A stretch of DNA of 64,000 nt, taken from NCBI RefSeq assembly GCF_009680455.1, contig NZ_WKRD01000007.1:152815-216814 (forward strand). The letters are read 5' to 3'. Shown one piece after another: positions 55,718-64,000 of this stretch; the stretch's first letter is position 1; each line of letters opens with the position of its first letter. The position numbers were made by a program, and so were the translations under genes. This DNA comes from Lachnospira eligens. GTDB taxonomy: Bacteria; Bacillota; Clostridia; Lachnospirales; Lachnospiraceae. The notes under the pieces are model-generated. The model was not told the origin of the DNA. It did no database searches and was given only the letters and a program-made list of their open reading frames with translations.

Positions 55718-55806
55718 AAGGCTCGGGAGCAGCAAAGCTGCGGAGAGACTTGGCTTACAAAGTTGCGCAAGCAGTAATGAGAAAAATGAAAAGAGAGGAA
55801 ACAAAA

Positions 55807-57030
55807 ATGACACTTTATGACGAATTAGTTGCAAGAGGTCTTATTGCACAGGTAACAGATGAAGCACTTATCAAAGACCTTATTAACAATGGAAAGGCTA
55901 CATTTTACATTGGATTTGATCCAACAGCAGACAGCCTTCATGTAGGACACTTTATGGCACTCTGCCTTATGAAGAGACTCCAGATGGCAGGAAATAAGCC
56001 AATCGCACTTATTGGCGGTGGAACAGCTATGATTGGTGATCCATCAGGACGTACAGATATGAGAAAAATGCTTACACCAGAGCAGATTCAGCACAATGTT
56101 GACTGCTTCAAGAAGCAGATGGCAAGATTCATTGATTTTTCAGATGACAAGGCATTACTTGTTAATAATGCTGACTGGCTTCTTAATCTTAACTATGTAG
56201 AACTTTTAAGAGAGGTTGGAGCATGCTTCTCAGTTAATAACATGTTAAGAGCTGAATGCTACAAGCAGAGAATGGAAAAGGGATTAAGCTTCCTTGAGTT
56301 TAACTACATGATTATGCAGTCATACGATTTCTATATGTTATACCAGAAATACGGCTGTAATTTACAGTTTGGTGGTAATGACCAGTGGAGCAATATGTTA
56401 GGTGGAACAGAGCTTATCAGAAGAAAGCTTGATAAGGATGCTTCAGCTATGACAATCACACTTCTTCTTAACTCAGAGGGTAAGAAGATGGGTAAGACAG
56501 CTTCAGGTGCTGTATGGCTTGATCCGAATAAGACAAGTCCTTACGATTTCTACCAGTACTGGAGAAATGTTGATGATGCAGATGTCCTTAAATGTATCCG
56601 TATGCTCACATTCCTTCCACTTGAAGAGATTGATAAGATGGATAGCTGGGAAGGTGCTCAGCTTAACAAGGCTAAGGAGATTCTTGCTTATGAGCTTACA
56701 AAGCTTGTTCATGGTGAGGAAGAAGCTAAGAAAGCAGAAGCTACAGCAAAGGCAATCTTTACTGGCGGAGATGCAGCTAACATGCCTACAGCAAAGCTTG
56801 AAGCAGACAGCTTTACAGATGATGAAATTGATGCAATTAATCTTGTGTTTGGAGCGGGACTTGCAACAACTAAGTCAGAGGCAAGAAGAACTATTCAGCA
56901 GGGTGGCGTTTCTGTAGATGGAGAAAAGGTAGCAGATATAGCGGCTAAGTTCCCTAAGAGCATGTTCGAGGGTGAAGGCGTAGTTGTAAAGAAGGGGAAG
57001 AAGTCTTTCGTTAAGGTATCTGTTAATTAA
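55807..57030 (+). CDS. tyrS: Tyrosyl-tRNA synthetase
   Basis: Charges tRNA-Tyr. The 407 residues have the class I HIGH motif DSLHVGHFMALCL (about 38-50), GGGTAMIGDPSG, GNDQWSNMLGG, the KMSKS variant EGKKMGKTASG (about 227-237) and a C-terminal S4 domain (TTKSEARRTIQQGGVSVDG). ATG 55807 (AGAGGAAAC upstream) is the family start; the frame runs back to 55624 through the leader hairpins without similarity. Confidence 0.96.
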   Translation: MTLYDELVARGLIAQVTDEALIKDLINNGKATFYIGFDPTADSLHVGHFMALCLMKRLQMAGNKPIALIGGGTAMIGDPSGRTDMRKMLTPEQIQHNVDCFKKQMARFIDFSDDKALLVNNADWLLNLNYVELLREVGACFSVNNMLRAECYKQRMEKGLSFLEFNYMIMQSYDFYMLYQKYGCNLQFGGNDQWSNMLGGTELIRRKLDKDASAMTITLLLNSEGKKMGKTASGAVWLDPNKTSPYDFYQYWRNVDDADVLKCIRMLTFLPLEEIDKMDSWEGAQLNKAKEILAYELTKLVHGEEEAKKAEATAKAIFTGGDAANMPTAKLEADSFTDDEIDAINLVFGAGLATTKSEARRTIQQGGVSVDGEKVADIAAKFPKSMFEGEGVVVKKGKKSFVKVSVN

Positions 57031-57054
57031 TTTTTCTCCCACGAAGGAAGGATT

Positions 57055-58245
57055 ATGAAAAAAGATGAGATTACAATGGTGAGGCTTTTAAGCCTCGCCG
57101 TTCTTATGGCTCTGAGTCTGTTTATTTTACTTGTTCTTGTAGGAAACAACGAGTTTGGACAGATTATTAGTAAAATGAATAATAATTCACTCAATATTTC
57201 TGAAAATCAGAATTCAGTATACAACCTGTATTACTATACGGGATTTAATGTTATATATCAGTTATTTTTCTCGATAACGGTATTATTTTCGGCAGTGTCA
57301 CTTACAGGAATTCTTTTAAGAATAGGCAACACGGGTATAATTGCTTCTGTTGCTGCTATATTTAATATGATGACTGGTATATTGCTTTTAATGGCAAGAA
57401 TATTGGAGTCGTCATCATCAATGCACGCATGGATAGATTCTTTCTATATTGATGGTGTGGTAAAAGGACAGATTGAGACAGCACAACTGATGGATAAAAT
57501 ACCTGTGTTGTATATATTGTTAGTGATTTTGGGAATACTTGAGCTGATGATGGTGAAAAGCTCCGGTATCAGACATATAAAAATGTTCTCTAAAAATAAA
57601 CAGACTAACTTAGCAGTTTTTCTTACGCCTGCTCTTGTTACATATGTGTGGGAAGGCTTTATAAGAAGAAATATATTGTTTGAAATTATAAAAAATGGTG
57701 ATTCCCAAAGAATGACAGTTAATGAATATCTTACCGGATATTACATTGGTAATAAAATATTCTTTAACTGGTCATGGATGATAATGCTTTTACTAGCAAC
57801 CATTATTTGTATAATTATACAATCAGGCGTTATCAAGGGATTAAGCGGCAGGGCAGGAATGTTGGCAGGTATAGGTATTCCGGCACTTGTAACGATAATA
57901 CCATCTGTTATATATGCATTTAATCCACCGGCACTGTTTGGATATCTTACACTTGATATATCATTATGTGACATGACTGATAACGCATTTTACATGTATC
58001 TTGTAACATTCTGCGTGAGCATGACAGCTGCATTTATATTAATATATCTTGTGATAAGCGGAATTCTAGATATGAGGAAGCTGGCGTTTATATTCATTAT
58101 AAATGTCGTTATAAGCGTAGTTCTGATGATTATTGTTTCGGGTAAATCTTCGCTTGCAATCCAGTATATGCCTTGGATTGTGGCAGATTGTGCGTCAGTT
58201 ATACTGGCAGTTGTAAGTATTGCATTAAAACCAGTGAATAAATAA
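57055..58245 (+). CDS. Polytopic membrane protein, unknown
   Basis: Not recognised. The 396 residues have about nine to ten hydrophobic helices, including two spanning about 12-30 and 70-90, a longer outside loop near 31-65 with Asn/Ser/Tyr, and a cytoplasmic segment near 175-188 (MFSKNKQTN). No transporter signature is visible. GAAGGA precedes ATG. It follows tyrS by 24 nt and may be read from the T-box transcript, which would make it tyrosine-responsive. Confidence 0.6.
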   Translation: MKKDEITMVRLLSLAVLMALSLFILLVLVGNNEFGQIISKMNNNSLNISENQNSVYNLYYYTGFNVIYQLFFSITVLFSAVSLTGILLRIGNTGIIASVAAIFNMMTGILLLMARILESSSSMHAWIDSFYIDGVVKGQIETAQLMDKIPVLYILLVILGILELMMVKSSGIRHIKMFSKNKQTNLAVFLTPALVTYVWEGFIRRNILFEIIKNGDSQRMTVNEYLTGYYIGNKIFFNWSWMIMLLLATIICIIIQSGVIKGLSGRAGMLAGIGIPALVTIIPSVIYAFNPPALFGYLTLDISLCDMTDNAFYMYLVTFCVSMTAAFILIYLVISGILDMRKLAFIFIINVVISVVLMIIVSGKSSLAIQYMPWIVADCASVILAVVSIALKPVNK

Positions 58246-58251
58246 AAATAA

Positions 58252-58301
58252 TGGCTGAGTCAGATGAGGTGACACCTCAGATTCTGATTCAGCCAATTTT
58301 T
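58252..58301. terminator. Bidirectional terminator between the membrane protein gene and rqcH
   Basis: TGGCTGA-TCAGA-TGAGGTG pairs with CACCTCA-TCTGA-TCAGCCA (about 58252-58295) with a tight apex, then TTTTTT. Confidence 0.82.
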
Positions 58302-60028
58302 TATAACTGTTTTATTTTGCTGATGTCGGTGTCTGCAATCATTGAGTAGTTAGTGTAGTACACAACGAATCCTGGTTTGGCACCGGCAGGCTTTTTAACT
58401 TCTTTCTTTAATACATAATCGACTTCAACTTTTTCCTGCTCACGGCCTTTAGAGTAATAGGCGGCAAGGCTTGCTGCTTCTTCAAATGTCCTGTCAGGAA
58501 CTTCCTTTCCATCTGTTTTGAGAAGTACATGAGAACCTGGCATCTGCTTGGCGTGAAACCACCAGTCATTACCGTTGCCTGTTTTGAATGTAAGTTCGTC
58601 ATTCTGCATGTTATTCTTTCCAACATATATGTCAAATCCATCACTTGATACAAAATGCATCGGCTTGTTGGCTGTGATTTTGTGCTTTCCTTTAACAGTT
58701 CTTCTAATATATCCAGTTTCAATAAGCTCTTCCTTAATGTTAGCAAGATCAGCTTCTGTTACTGAAATCTCAATTGCATTGATAATAGATTCAAGGTAAC
58801 TTATTTCTTCAGTGATCTCCTGAATAAGACGGATTCCGGCTTCATAGGTTCTTTTAAGCTTGTTATATCTTGCAAAATATTTGTTGGCATTCTCAATTGG
58901 TGTGAGAGTGTTATCAAGCGGAATCTTAATTGTAGTATTATCGTAGTAATTAAGTGCTTCATATTCCTTAGAACCTGCAGGAATACTGTAAGCGTAGGTT
59001 GTAAGAAGTTCACCGCAGATACGGTATTTGTCTTTTTTCTCAGTGTCCTTTATCTGCTTTTCCTGAATGTCAAGCTTCTTGTATGCTCTTTCAAGATGTG
59101 TTGTTACAATTCTTCTTATATCAACAGACTTCTGGTGGATTCGTGTTGCAATCTCTTTCTGTCTGTAATAATCGATAATCAGTCTGCTTATCGAATCATA
59201 TTCTGTGTGGTTGTCATACATAGAAAGCTTCACAGCGGCAAATTCTGCAGGCACACCGTTGTCGGTTACCATATCGGGGTGGTAGATACCATTTCTTACA
59301 TCAGACATAAGTGCGTCAAATACGTTGTATAATGCATCTTTCATAGGCTCATCAAGACAGTTGGCAGGATGCCCGCCATCAACTCCGGCACGGTATGCAA
59401 GCTCTTCTGCTATACATGTGCTTATTCCTGTATAGCTTGAAAGCAGTGCCTTGACAACAGGTACAGGCTTTGTAAATACTGTTTCGTCAAAATGCTTTCT
59501 GTCAGCTTCAAGCGGATTAATCTTGTCAGAAGTATTAGGAATGAAATAAGGTCTTCCAGGTAAAACTTCCCTGACTGAGCTTGTCTGTGCTGATATATGC
59601 TTGATACTGTCTAATATAGTATTATTGTCGTCACATAATATTATATTGCTGTGCTTGCCCATGAATTCTGCGATTATGTGCTTTCTGCACAGGTCACCGA
59701 GTTCGTTTAAATGTTCTGCCTCAATATCAATTACACGCTCAAATTTTGGCTGTGTTATAGATATTATTCTTCCGTTGTTCAAATGTTTTCTAAGAAGCAT
59801 GCAGAAATTCGGTGCAGTAGCAGGGGATGGCTTGTTATCGTCTGTAAGATATGCAAGAGGAAGCGATGCATTTGCAGATAAAACAAGTCTGTACTGACCA
59901 GATTGTGTCTTTATTGTAAGCATTATTTCATCGGCTTCAGGCTGTGATATCTTGTAAAGTCTTCCGCCGTTAATTGTGTTGTTTAATTCATTAACAATAC
60001 TGGATATTGTAATTCCATCGAATGCCAT
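58301..60028 (-). CDS. rqcH: NFACT-family ribosome quality control protein RqcH
   Basis: Binds stalled 50S subunits and adds alanine tails with tRNA-Ala; older name fibronectin-binding protein. The 575 residues hold the NFACT-N domain (MAFDGITISSIVNELNNTI; LAYLTDDN; PNFCMLLRKHLNNGRI), a coiled-coil middle (about 275-430) and the NFACT-R domain with the diagnostic DWWFHAKQMPGSHVLLK, then ASLAAYYSKGRE. Together with rnr, smpB and ssrA at the other end of the window, both ribosome rescue routes are present. Confidence 0.94.
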   Translation of the reverse strand: MAFDGITISSIVNELNNTINGGRLYKISQPEADEIMLTIKTQSGQYRLVLSANASLPLAYLTDDNKPSPATAPNFCMLLRKHLNNGRIISITQPKFERVIDIEAEHLNELGDLCRKHIIAEFMGKHSNIILCDDNNTILDSIKHISAQTSSVREVLPGRPYFIPNTSDKINPLEADRKHFDETVFTKPVPVVKALLSSYTGISTCIAEELAYRAGVDGGHPANCLDEPMKDALYNVFDALMSDVRNGIYHPDMVTDNGVPAEFAAVKLSMYDNHTEYDSISRLIIDYYRQKEIATRIHQKSVDIRRIVTTHLERAYKKLDIQEKQIKDTEKKDKYRICGELLTTYAYSIPAGSKEYEALNYYDNTTIKIPLDNTLTPIENANKYFARYNKLKRTYEAGIRLIQEITEEISYLESIINAIEISVTEADLANIKEELIETGYIRRTVKGKHKITANKPMHFVSSDGFDIYVGKNNMQNDELTFKTGNGNDWWFHAKQMPGSHVLLKTDGKEVPDRTFEEAASLAAYYSKGREQEKVEVDYVLKKEVKKPAGAKPGFVVYYTNYSMIADTDISKIKQL

Positions 60029-60095
60029 AATGTCTCCTTTAGTTAATAATATTCATTCTTATTGCATTATATTAACATACTTATTGTTGTAAGTC

Positions 60096-60124
60096 TTGTT
60101 ATCTTTCATAAAAATTGGTATACT
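60096..60124 (+). promoter_or_regulatory. Promoter of the yicC/yloC gene
   Basis: TTGTTA (60096-60101), 17-bp spacer, TATACT (60119-60124). A TATAAT on the other strand at 60071-60066 may serve rqcH. Confidence 0.55.
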
Positions 60125-60161
60125 TTCCTAAGCATTATATGCGAATGGAAGGATAGAAACA

Positions 60162-61040
60162 ATGATTAAAAGTATGACAGGCTTTGGCCGGAGTGAAATA
60201 GTTAAAGGTAACAGAAAAATTTCAGTTGAGATTAAGTCAGTTAATCACAGATATCTTGAAGCAGGTATCAAGATGCCTAAGAAGCTTAATGTATTCGAGA
60301 GCAGAATGAGAGACTTACTTAAGAAGTATGCAACAAGAGGCAAGATTGATATATTTATTAATTATGAGGATGATTCAGAAAGTCAGGTTAATCTTAAGTT
60401 CAACCAGAATATAGCTGATGAATATATGGCTATATTTAATAATATGTCCGAAAAATACAATCTTAAAAATGATATGACTGTTGGAGGTCTTGCCAGATTT
60501 CCAGAGGTTATCACAATGGATGAAGTGCAGGAAGACGAAGAGGAGCTGTGGCATTTTATAGAGGAAGCCATGAAGGCAGCCTTAGAACAGTTTGTTAATA
60601 CAAGAATTCTTGAAGGTGAGAATCTTAAGAAAGATCTTTTAGGAAAGTTAGACCACATGGAGGAGCTTGTTGCATTTGTTGAAAAGAGAAGTCCTGAAAT
60701 TATGAAGGAATACCGCAGCAAGTTAGAGAGTAAGGTTAAAGAACTTCTTGGCGATACAACTATTGATGAGAGCAGAATCGCAACAGAGGTTATTATATAC
60801 GCAGACAAGATATGTGTTGACGAAGAAACTGTAAGATTAAGAAGCCATATCGAGCATGCAAGAAAATGTCTTAACGAGGATGGCGGCATTGGAAGAAAGA
60901 TGGATTTCATTGCACAGGAGATGAACAGAGAGGCTAACACAACTCTATCTAAGGCTAATGACATTGAGATATCTAATGCAGCTATTGACTTAAAGACTGA
61001 GATTGAGAAGGTAAGAGAGCAGATTCAGAACATTGAGTAG
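60162..61040 (+). CDS. YicC/YloC-family endoribonuclease
   Basis: The 292 residues have the family start MIKSMTGFGRSEIV, the next KSVNHRYLEAGIKMP and the end IDFIAQEMNREANTTLSKAND-like segment with conserved EMNRE. Members cut RNA or regulate mRNA decay (YicC of E. coli). It sits before gmk-rpoZ as is usual, but remA (DUF370), often between yloC and gmk, is missing. Confidence 0.94.
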   Translation: MIKSMTGFGRSEIVKGNRKISVEIKSVNHRYLEAGIKMPKKLNVFESRMRDLLKKYATRGKIDIFINYEDDSESQVNLKFNQNIADEYMAIFNNMSEKYNLKNDMTVGGLARFPEVITMDEVQEDEEELWHFIEEAMKAALEQFVNTRILEGENLKKDLLGKLDHMEELVAFVEKRSPEIMKEYRSKLESKVKELLGDTTIDESRIATEVIIYADKICVDEETVRLRSHIEHARKCLNEDGGIGRKMDFIAQEMNREANTTLSKANDIEISNAAIDLKTEIEKVREQIQNIE

Positions 61041-61079
61041 GCTTTCAATATATTTTTAATTGGTTTTGATTAAATTTAC

Positions 61080-61108
61080 TTGATTGTTTCGGGCTTGTTA
61101 GGTATAAT
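61080..61108 (+). promoter_or_regulatory. Promoter of gmk-rpoZ
   Basis: TTGATT (61080-61085), 17-bp spacer, TATAAT (61103-61108). A short TGCAC/GTGCA hairpin follows in the leader. Confidence 0.65.
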
Positions 61109-61144
61109 AACTTGTGCACTTTATGTGCAGAATGAGGTAATTAT

Positions 61145-61774
61145 ATGAGCAAAGGACTATTATTAGTTATTTCAGGATTTTCTGGTGCAGGAAAAGGAAC
61201 TGTTATGAAGCGACTTTTAGAGCTTCATGATGAGTATTCACTTTCTATATCAGCTACAACAAGAAAGCCAAGAGAAGGCGAAGCTGATGGAAGAGAATAT
61301 TTCTTTAAGACTGTAGAAGAATTCGAGAAGATGATTGCTGAAGATGCTTTAATAGAGCATGCACAGTATGTTGGCAATTATTACGGAACACCTAAGGCAT
61401 ATGTTGAAGAACAGCTTGATAAGGGCAACAATGTTATTCTTGAGATTGAGATACAGGGTGCCATGAATATCAAGAGAATGTTCCCGGATGCAGTGCTTAT
61501 GTTTATAACACCACCGTCAGCAGCAGAACTTGAAAAGAGACTCCGTGGCAGAGGAACAGAAGATGAGGCGACAATTAAAGCCCGTCTTTCAAGAGCAGCA
61601 GAGGAAGCAGAAGGTGTTGAGGATTATGATTACATAGTTATCAATGATGAAGTCGATTTATGTGTCGGCCGTATTCATGATATTGTGTTATCTGAGAAGA
61701 TGAAAGCTAAGTATAATCTTGGACTGATTAATAATATTAAAGAAGAATTAAAGGTTTATTCGAAAGGAGAATAA
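61145..61774 (+). CDS. gmk: Guanylate kinase
   Basis: GMP + ATP to GDP + ADP. The 209 residues have P-loop SGFSGAGKGTVMKRLL (about 11-26), GMP-binding SATTRKPREGEADGREYFF, EHAQYVGNYYGTPKAYVEE and ILEIEIQGAMNIKRMFPD. rpoZ follows 4 nt after its stop. Confidence 0.96.
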   Translation: MSKGLLLVISGFSGAGKGTVMKRLLELHDEYSLSISATTRKPREGEADGREYFFKTVEEFEKMIAEDALIEHAQYVGNYYGTPKAYVEEQLDKGNNVILEIEIQGAMNIKRMFPDAVLMFITPPSAAELEKRLRGRGTEDEATIKARLSRAAEEAEGVEDYDYIVINDEVDLCVGRIHDIVLSEKMKAKYNLGLINNIKEELKVYSKGE

Positions 61775-61778
61775 TATA

Positions 61779-62159
61779 ATGATACATCCATCGTATACTG
61801 AATTAATGGCTGTAATTAACAGTGAGGTTGAAGAGGGCGAGCAGCCTTTAGTACAGAGCAGATATTCAATTGTTAAGGCAACTGCTAACAGAGCTAAGGA
61901 AATCATCGATGCAAGAAGCGTTGAGGAGAAGATTGCCAAGGCAAGAATTGAAGCAAGCAACAAGGAAAAAGAGAAAGAAAAGGACAAGGATAAGATTGAG
62001 GAGAAGAGAATCTCTAAGGAAGATGAGAGAAAGCTTCAGGTTGGAACTCCTCTTGTAAGATGTTCAGAGAAAGACAAGCCATTATCAATCGCAGTTAAAG
62101 AATTCTACGAAGGTAAGGTTAAGATTCTTGGAAGTACAGACGAGAATACTTCATTATAA
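61779..62159 (+). CDS. rpoZ: RNA polymerase omega subunit with long charged insert
   Basis: Small subunit that holds the beta' C-terminal end. The 126 residues have SRYSIVKATANRAKEI (about 27-42) and, near the end, KPLSIAVKEFYEGKVKIL (about 99-116), the two omega motifs. Between them lies a charged Lys/Glu helix (about 46-85, KEKEKEKDKDKIEEK) not found in ordinary omega of about 70 residues. GGAG precedes the ATG, close to gmk, so the two are co-translated. Confidence 0.88.
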   Translation: MIHPSYTELMAVINSEVEEGEQPLVQSRYSIVKATANRAKEIIDARSVEEKIAKARIEASNKEKEKEKDKDKIEEKRISKEDERKLQVGTPLVRCSEKDKPLSIAVKEFYEGKVKILGSTDENTSL

Positions 62160-62177
62160 TTAACAAAGACTGATGTT

Positions 62178-62211
62178 AAGGGCAACTGCTTGTATGGGCG
62201 GTTGCCCTTTT
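62178..62211 (+). terminator. Terminator of gmk-rpoZ
   Basis: AAGGGCAAC (62178-62186) pairs with GTTGCCCTT (62201-62209), followed by a short T-run. Confidence 0.75.
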
Positions 62212-62227
62212 GTGCGAGTAGTGATGA

Positions 62228-62288
62228 GAATACAAGCGGGAATCACACAATCATGCTTGCATGTATTGTGTGATTATCGCTTGCATTC
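62228..62288. repeat. 61-bp near-perfect inverted repeat upstream of rlmD
   Basis: GAATACAAGCG...AATCACACAAT...CATGC pairs with GCATG...ATTGTGTGATT...CGCTTGCATTC around a TT loop; only three mismatches and one bulge in 29-30 bp arms. It has the same layout as the tyrS-leader hairpin at 55621: an outer stem, a 2-nt mismatch, a 10-11 bp stem, a small bulge and a (A/G)TGC-TT-GCA(T/C) tip. Confidence 0.75.
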
Positions 62289-62363
62289 GAGGAGCACCGC
62301 GACAACGACAGAACGAAGTTCTGGAGTATGAGCTACGAGAAAAAATGAGGAGTTTGAAATTTT

Positions 62364-63845
62364 ATGACGAATAGATATGATGAGAAAGAAAGACGGATTC
62401 ACTGTGCATTTTCAGAAAAATGCGGTGGCTGTGATTATGCCGGGATGAAATATGACAATGAACTTGCAGTTAAGCAGAAGTACATTGAAGAACTTTTTGG
62501 CGAATATGTAAAAGTTGATGATATTGTTGGAATGTACAGACCAATATATTACCGCAATAAAGTTCATGCAGTTGTGGGACTTGATGAGTCCAGAAATGTA
62601 ATAGCAGGAACCTACGAGGAAAACAGCCACAGAATAGTTGATACATCGGACTGTATGATTGAAGATTCACAGTGTACAGACATTATTAAGGATATTAAAG
62701 AACTAATAGTTTCATTTAAATATCAGCCATATGATGAAGATGCGGGAAAGGGAATGATTCGACACATTCTTTTAAGAAAAGGATTTTCGACAAAGGAGAT
62801 TATGCTTGTTATTGTTACAGCAGGAGTCGCATTTCCATCAAAGAACAATTTTCTTAAGGCATTATGTGAGAAGCATCCGGAAATTACTACAATTGTGCAG
62901 AATATTAATGACAGGCGCACAAGCATGGTGCTTGGAAAGAGAAATATTGTTCTTAAGGGAAAAGGTTATATCGAGGATGTGTTGTGTGGCTGCAGATTCA
63001 GAATAAGCCCGACATCATTTTATCAGATTAACCACCAGCAGACTGAAAAGCTGTACAAAAAGGCAATACAGCTTGCTGATATATCAAAAAATGACACTGT
63101 AATTGATGCATATTGCGGAATTGGTACTATTGGAATAGTCGCATCAAAAAAGGCTGGCAAAGTTATAGGAGTTGAGCTTAATTCAGAAGCTGTATCAGAT
63201 GCTAAGATAAATGCTTCAATTAACAATATAAAGAATGTCACATTTGTTAATGCTGACGCAGGAGATTTCCTTGTTGAGTATGCGAAAAATGCAAAGGCAG
63301 ATGTTGTTATCATGGATCCGCCAAGAAGTGGAAGCACACCGGAATTTCTTAATTCTCTTCTTAAGATTAAGCCAGACAGGATTGTGTACATTTCATGCGG
63401 ACCTGATACACAGGCAAGGGATATTAAGGTGCTGGTTAAGGGTGGATATAAGGTTACGGCATGTCAGCCATTTGATTTGTTCCCGCATACGGAGCATGTG
63501 GAGACGGTGGTACTGCTTTCCTACAAAAAGCCAAACGGACATATCAACGTAAAAGTTGAGTTTGGCGAAGGTGAGGGAAAAGTACCGCTTGATAATATCG
63601 CTAAAAGAGCCGAAGAATACAAGCCCAGGGAACGAGTGACCTACAAAATGATAAAGGAGTACATAGAAGCAAAATACGGCTTCAAGGTACATATCGCATA
63701 TATCGCAGAGGTAAAGAGAGATTTAGGCTTACCAATGTATGATGCTCCTAATGCGGTAGAAGAATTGAAACAGCCGAGGAAGCATCCGACAGCGGAGAAA
63801 GTGGAAGCGATAAAGGATGCATTGAAGTATTTTGAAGTGATTTAA
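62364..63845 (+). CDS. rlmD: 23S rRNA (uracil-C5)-methyltransferase RlmD-like, with C-terminal extension
   Basis: SAM-dependent rRNA methyltransferase of 493 residues. An FeS cysteine group (HCAFSEKCGGCDY, SDCMIEDSQC) replaces the TRAM domain at the start. The catalytic domain has DAYCGIGTIGIVASKKAG, MDPPRSGSTPEFL and the catalytic Cys in VYISCGPDTQARDI. After about residue 393 there is a further ~100-residue part (VTYKMIKEYIEAKYGFKVHIAYI and EELKQPRKHPTAEKVEAIKDAL) that ordinary RlmD lacks. Exact target base is by family only. Confidence 0.9.
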   Translation: MTNRYDEKERRIHCAFSEKCGGCDYAGMKYDNELAVKQKYIEELFGEYVKVDDIVGMYRPIYYRNKVHAVVGLDESRNVIAGTYEENSHRIVDTSDCMIEDSQCTDIIKDIKELIVSFKYQPYDEDAGKGMIRHILLRKGFSTKEIMLVIVTAGVAFPSKNNFLKALCEKHPEITTIVQNINDRRTSMVLGKRNIVLKGKGYIEDVLCGCRFRISPTSFYQINHQQTEKLYKKAIQLADISKNDTVIDAYCGIGTIGIVASKKAGKVIGVELNSEAVSDAKINASINNIKNVTFVNADAGDFLVEYAKNAKADVVIMDPPRSGSTPEFLNSLLKIKPDRIVYISCGPDTQARDIKVLVKGGYKVTACQPFDLFPHTEHVETVVLLSYKKPNGHINVKVEFGEGEGKVPLDNIAKRAEEYKPRERVTYKMIKEYIEAKYGFKVHIAYIAEVKRDLGLPMYDAPNAVEELKQPRKHPTAEKVEAIKDALKYFEVI

Positions 63846-63853
63846 TAATGATG

Positions 63854-63886
63854 AGCGTATCATTAAAAATAGTGGTACGCTTTTTC
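63854..63886 (+). terminator. Terminator of rlmD
   Basis: AGCGTATCAT (63854-63863) pairs with GTGGTACGCT (63872-63881) including G-U pairs, then TTTT. Confidence 0.75.
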
Positions 63887-63946
63887 TTTAAAATATTTGG
63901 GAAGCAATATATAAGTGTTGAACATGCTTGAAAGGAGGAAAATGGA

Positions 63947-64000
63947 GTGAACCGTATTACAGAAATAACAAAGCGAGATATTTTAGATTTATTTCAGAAT
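63947..64000 (+). CDS. Start of an unidentified gene cut by the window edge
   Basis: GTG 63947 follows AAAGGAGG (63931-63938) with 8-nt spacing and opens a frame of 18 codons to the window edge: MNRITEITKRDILDLFQN. ATG 63942 is ruled out since TGA follows one codon later. From memory this opening resembles AbiJ-type (abortive infection) proteins, but 18 residues are too few to claim it. Confidence 0.55.
   Translation, partial: MNRITEITKRDILDLFQN

Noticed and set aside
55624-55806. N-terminal extension of tyrS by 61 codons
   Set aside because: The extension is made of leader hairpin sequence without similarity to TyrS, and a good ribosome site directly precedes ATG 55807.
60383-60964. 193-codon minus-strand frame inside the yicC/yloC gene
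   Set aside because: Antisense shadow of a clear family protein; Ser/Ile/Leu-rich without motifs or ribosome site.

Overview
The window is a low-GC Firmicutes chromosome segment. Gene order and protein character fit the Lachnospiraceae (Clostridia), and a cytoplasmic-type pectin methylesterase makes a pectin-using gut species close to Lachnospira (Eubacterium) eligens a reasonable guess. Species is inferred from recall of gene types, not from any search. Most of the window is ordinary chromosome: glycolysis, translation quality control, tRNA/rRNA modification, chromosome segregation, cell division and cofactor synthesis. There is no prophage, CRISPR array, rRNA or tRNA gene in view.

Layout. 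1-4.4 kb: gpmI (3' part), secG, rnr, smpB and ssrA (tmRNA), a trans-translation and RNA decay block. 4.4-4.95 kb: an unusual non-coding zone directly after ssrA, with a 40-bp hairpin that folds over the tmRNA 3' end, a broken second copy of that 3' end, and five 62-bp tandem repeats. 5-13 kb: flavodoxin, unknown proteins, LUD and HD proteins, an OmpR-type two-component system, a lipoprotein, a pectinesterase and an acetyltransferase. 13-20 kb: bioY with a BirA-like operator, an RpiB-family isomerase, a sigma-factor-like protein lacking DNA-binding regions, pckA, 6S RNA, a SpoIID/LytB protein and a YihY membrane protein. 20-31 kb: scpA-scpB, M18 peptidase, prmA-rsmE-nifS-thiI, an HPr-like protein without the active-site histidine, mtaB-coaX-coaBC.

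31-39 kb: a division-linked cluster (HlyD-like adaptor, yggS, sepF, aroB, lspA, rluD-like) followed by a cytidylate-kinase-like protein and a degenerate L,D-transpeptidase. 39-48 kb: putP, a LytTR regulator/GHKL kinase pair, and a six- to seven-gene operon (secreted four-cysteine protein, lipoprotein, three membrane proteins, an anchored protein and an ABC ATPase). That operon starts at a promoter with two identical 12-bp repeats 21 bp apart, the geometry of LytTR binding sites. This regulator-plus-export operon is the best candidate for a little-described system here.

48-64 kb: a 1416-residue CoA-dehydratase-activase-like protein, a 40-residue membrane peptide, a rhomboid-fold protein without the protease motif but with a zinc ribbon, pyk, T-box-controlled tyrS, a polytopic membrane protein, rqcH, yloC-gmk-rpoZ, rlmD with a C-terminal extension, and the first 18 codons of another gene at the right edge.

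Start codons were chosen by Shine-Dalgarno spacing and family N-termini, so several genes are shorter than their maximal open frames. All family assignments come from motif reading, with no database search.
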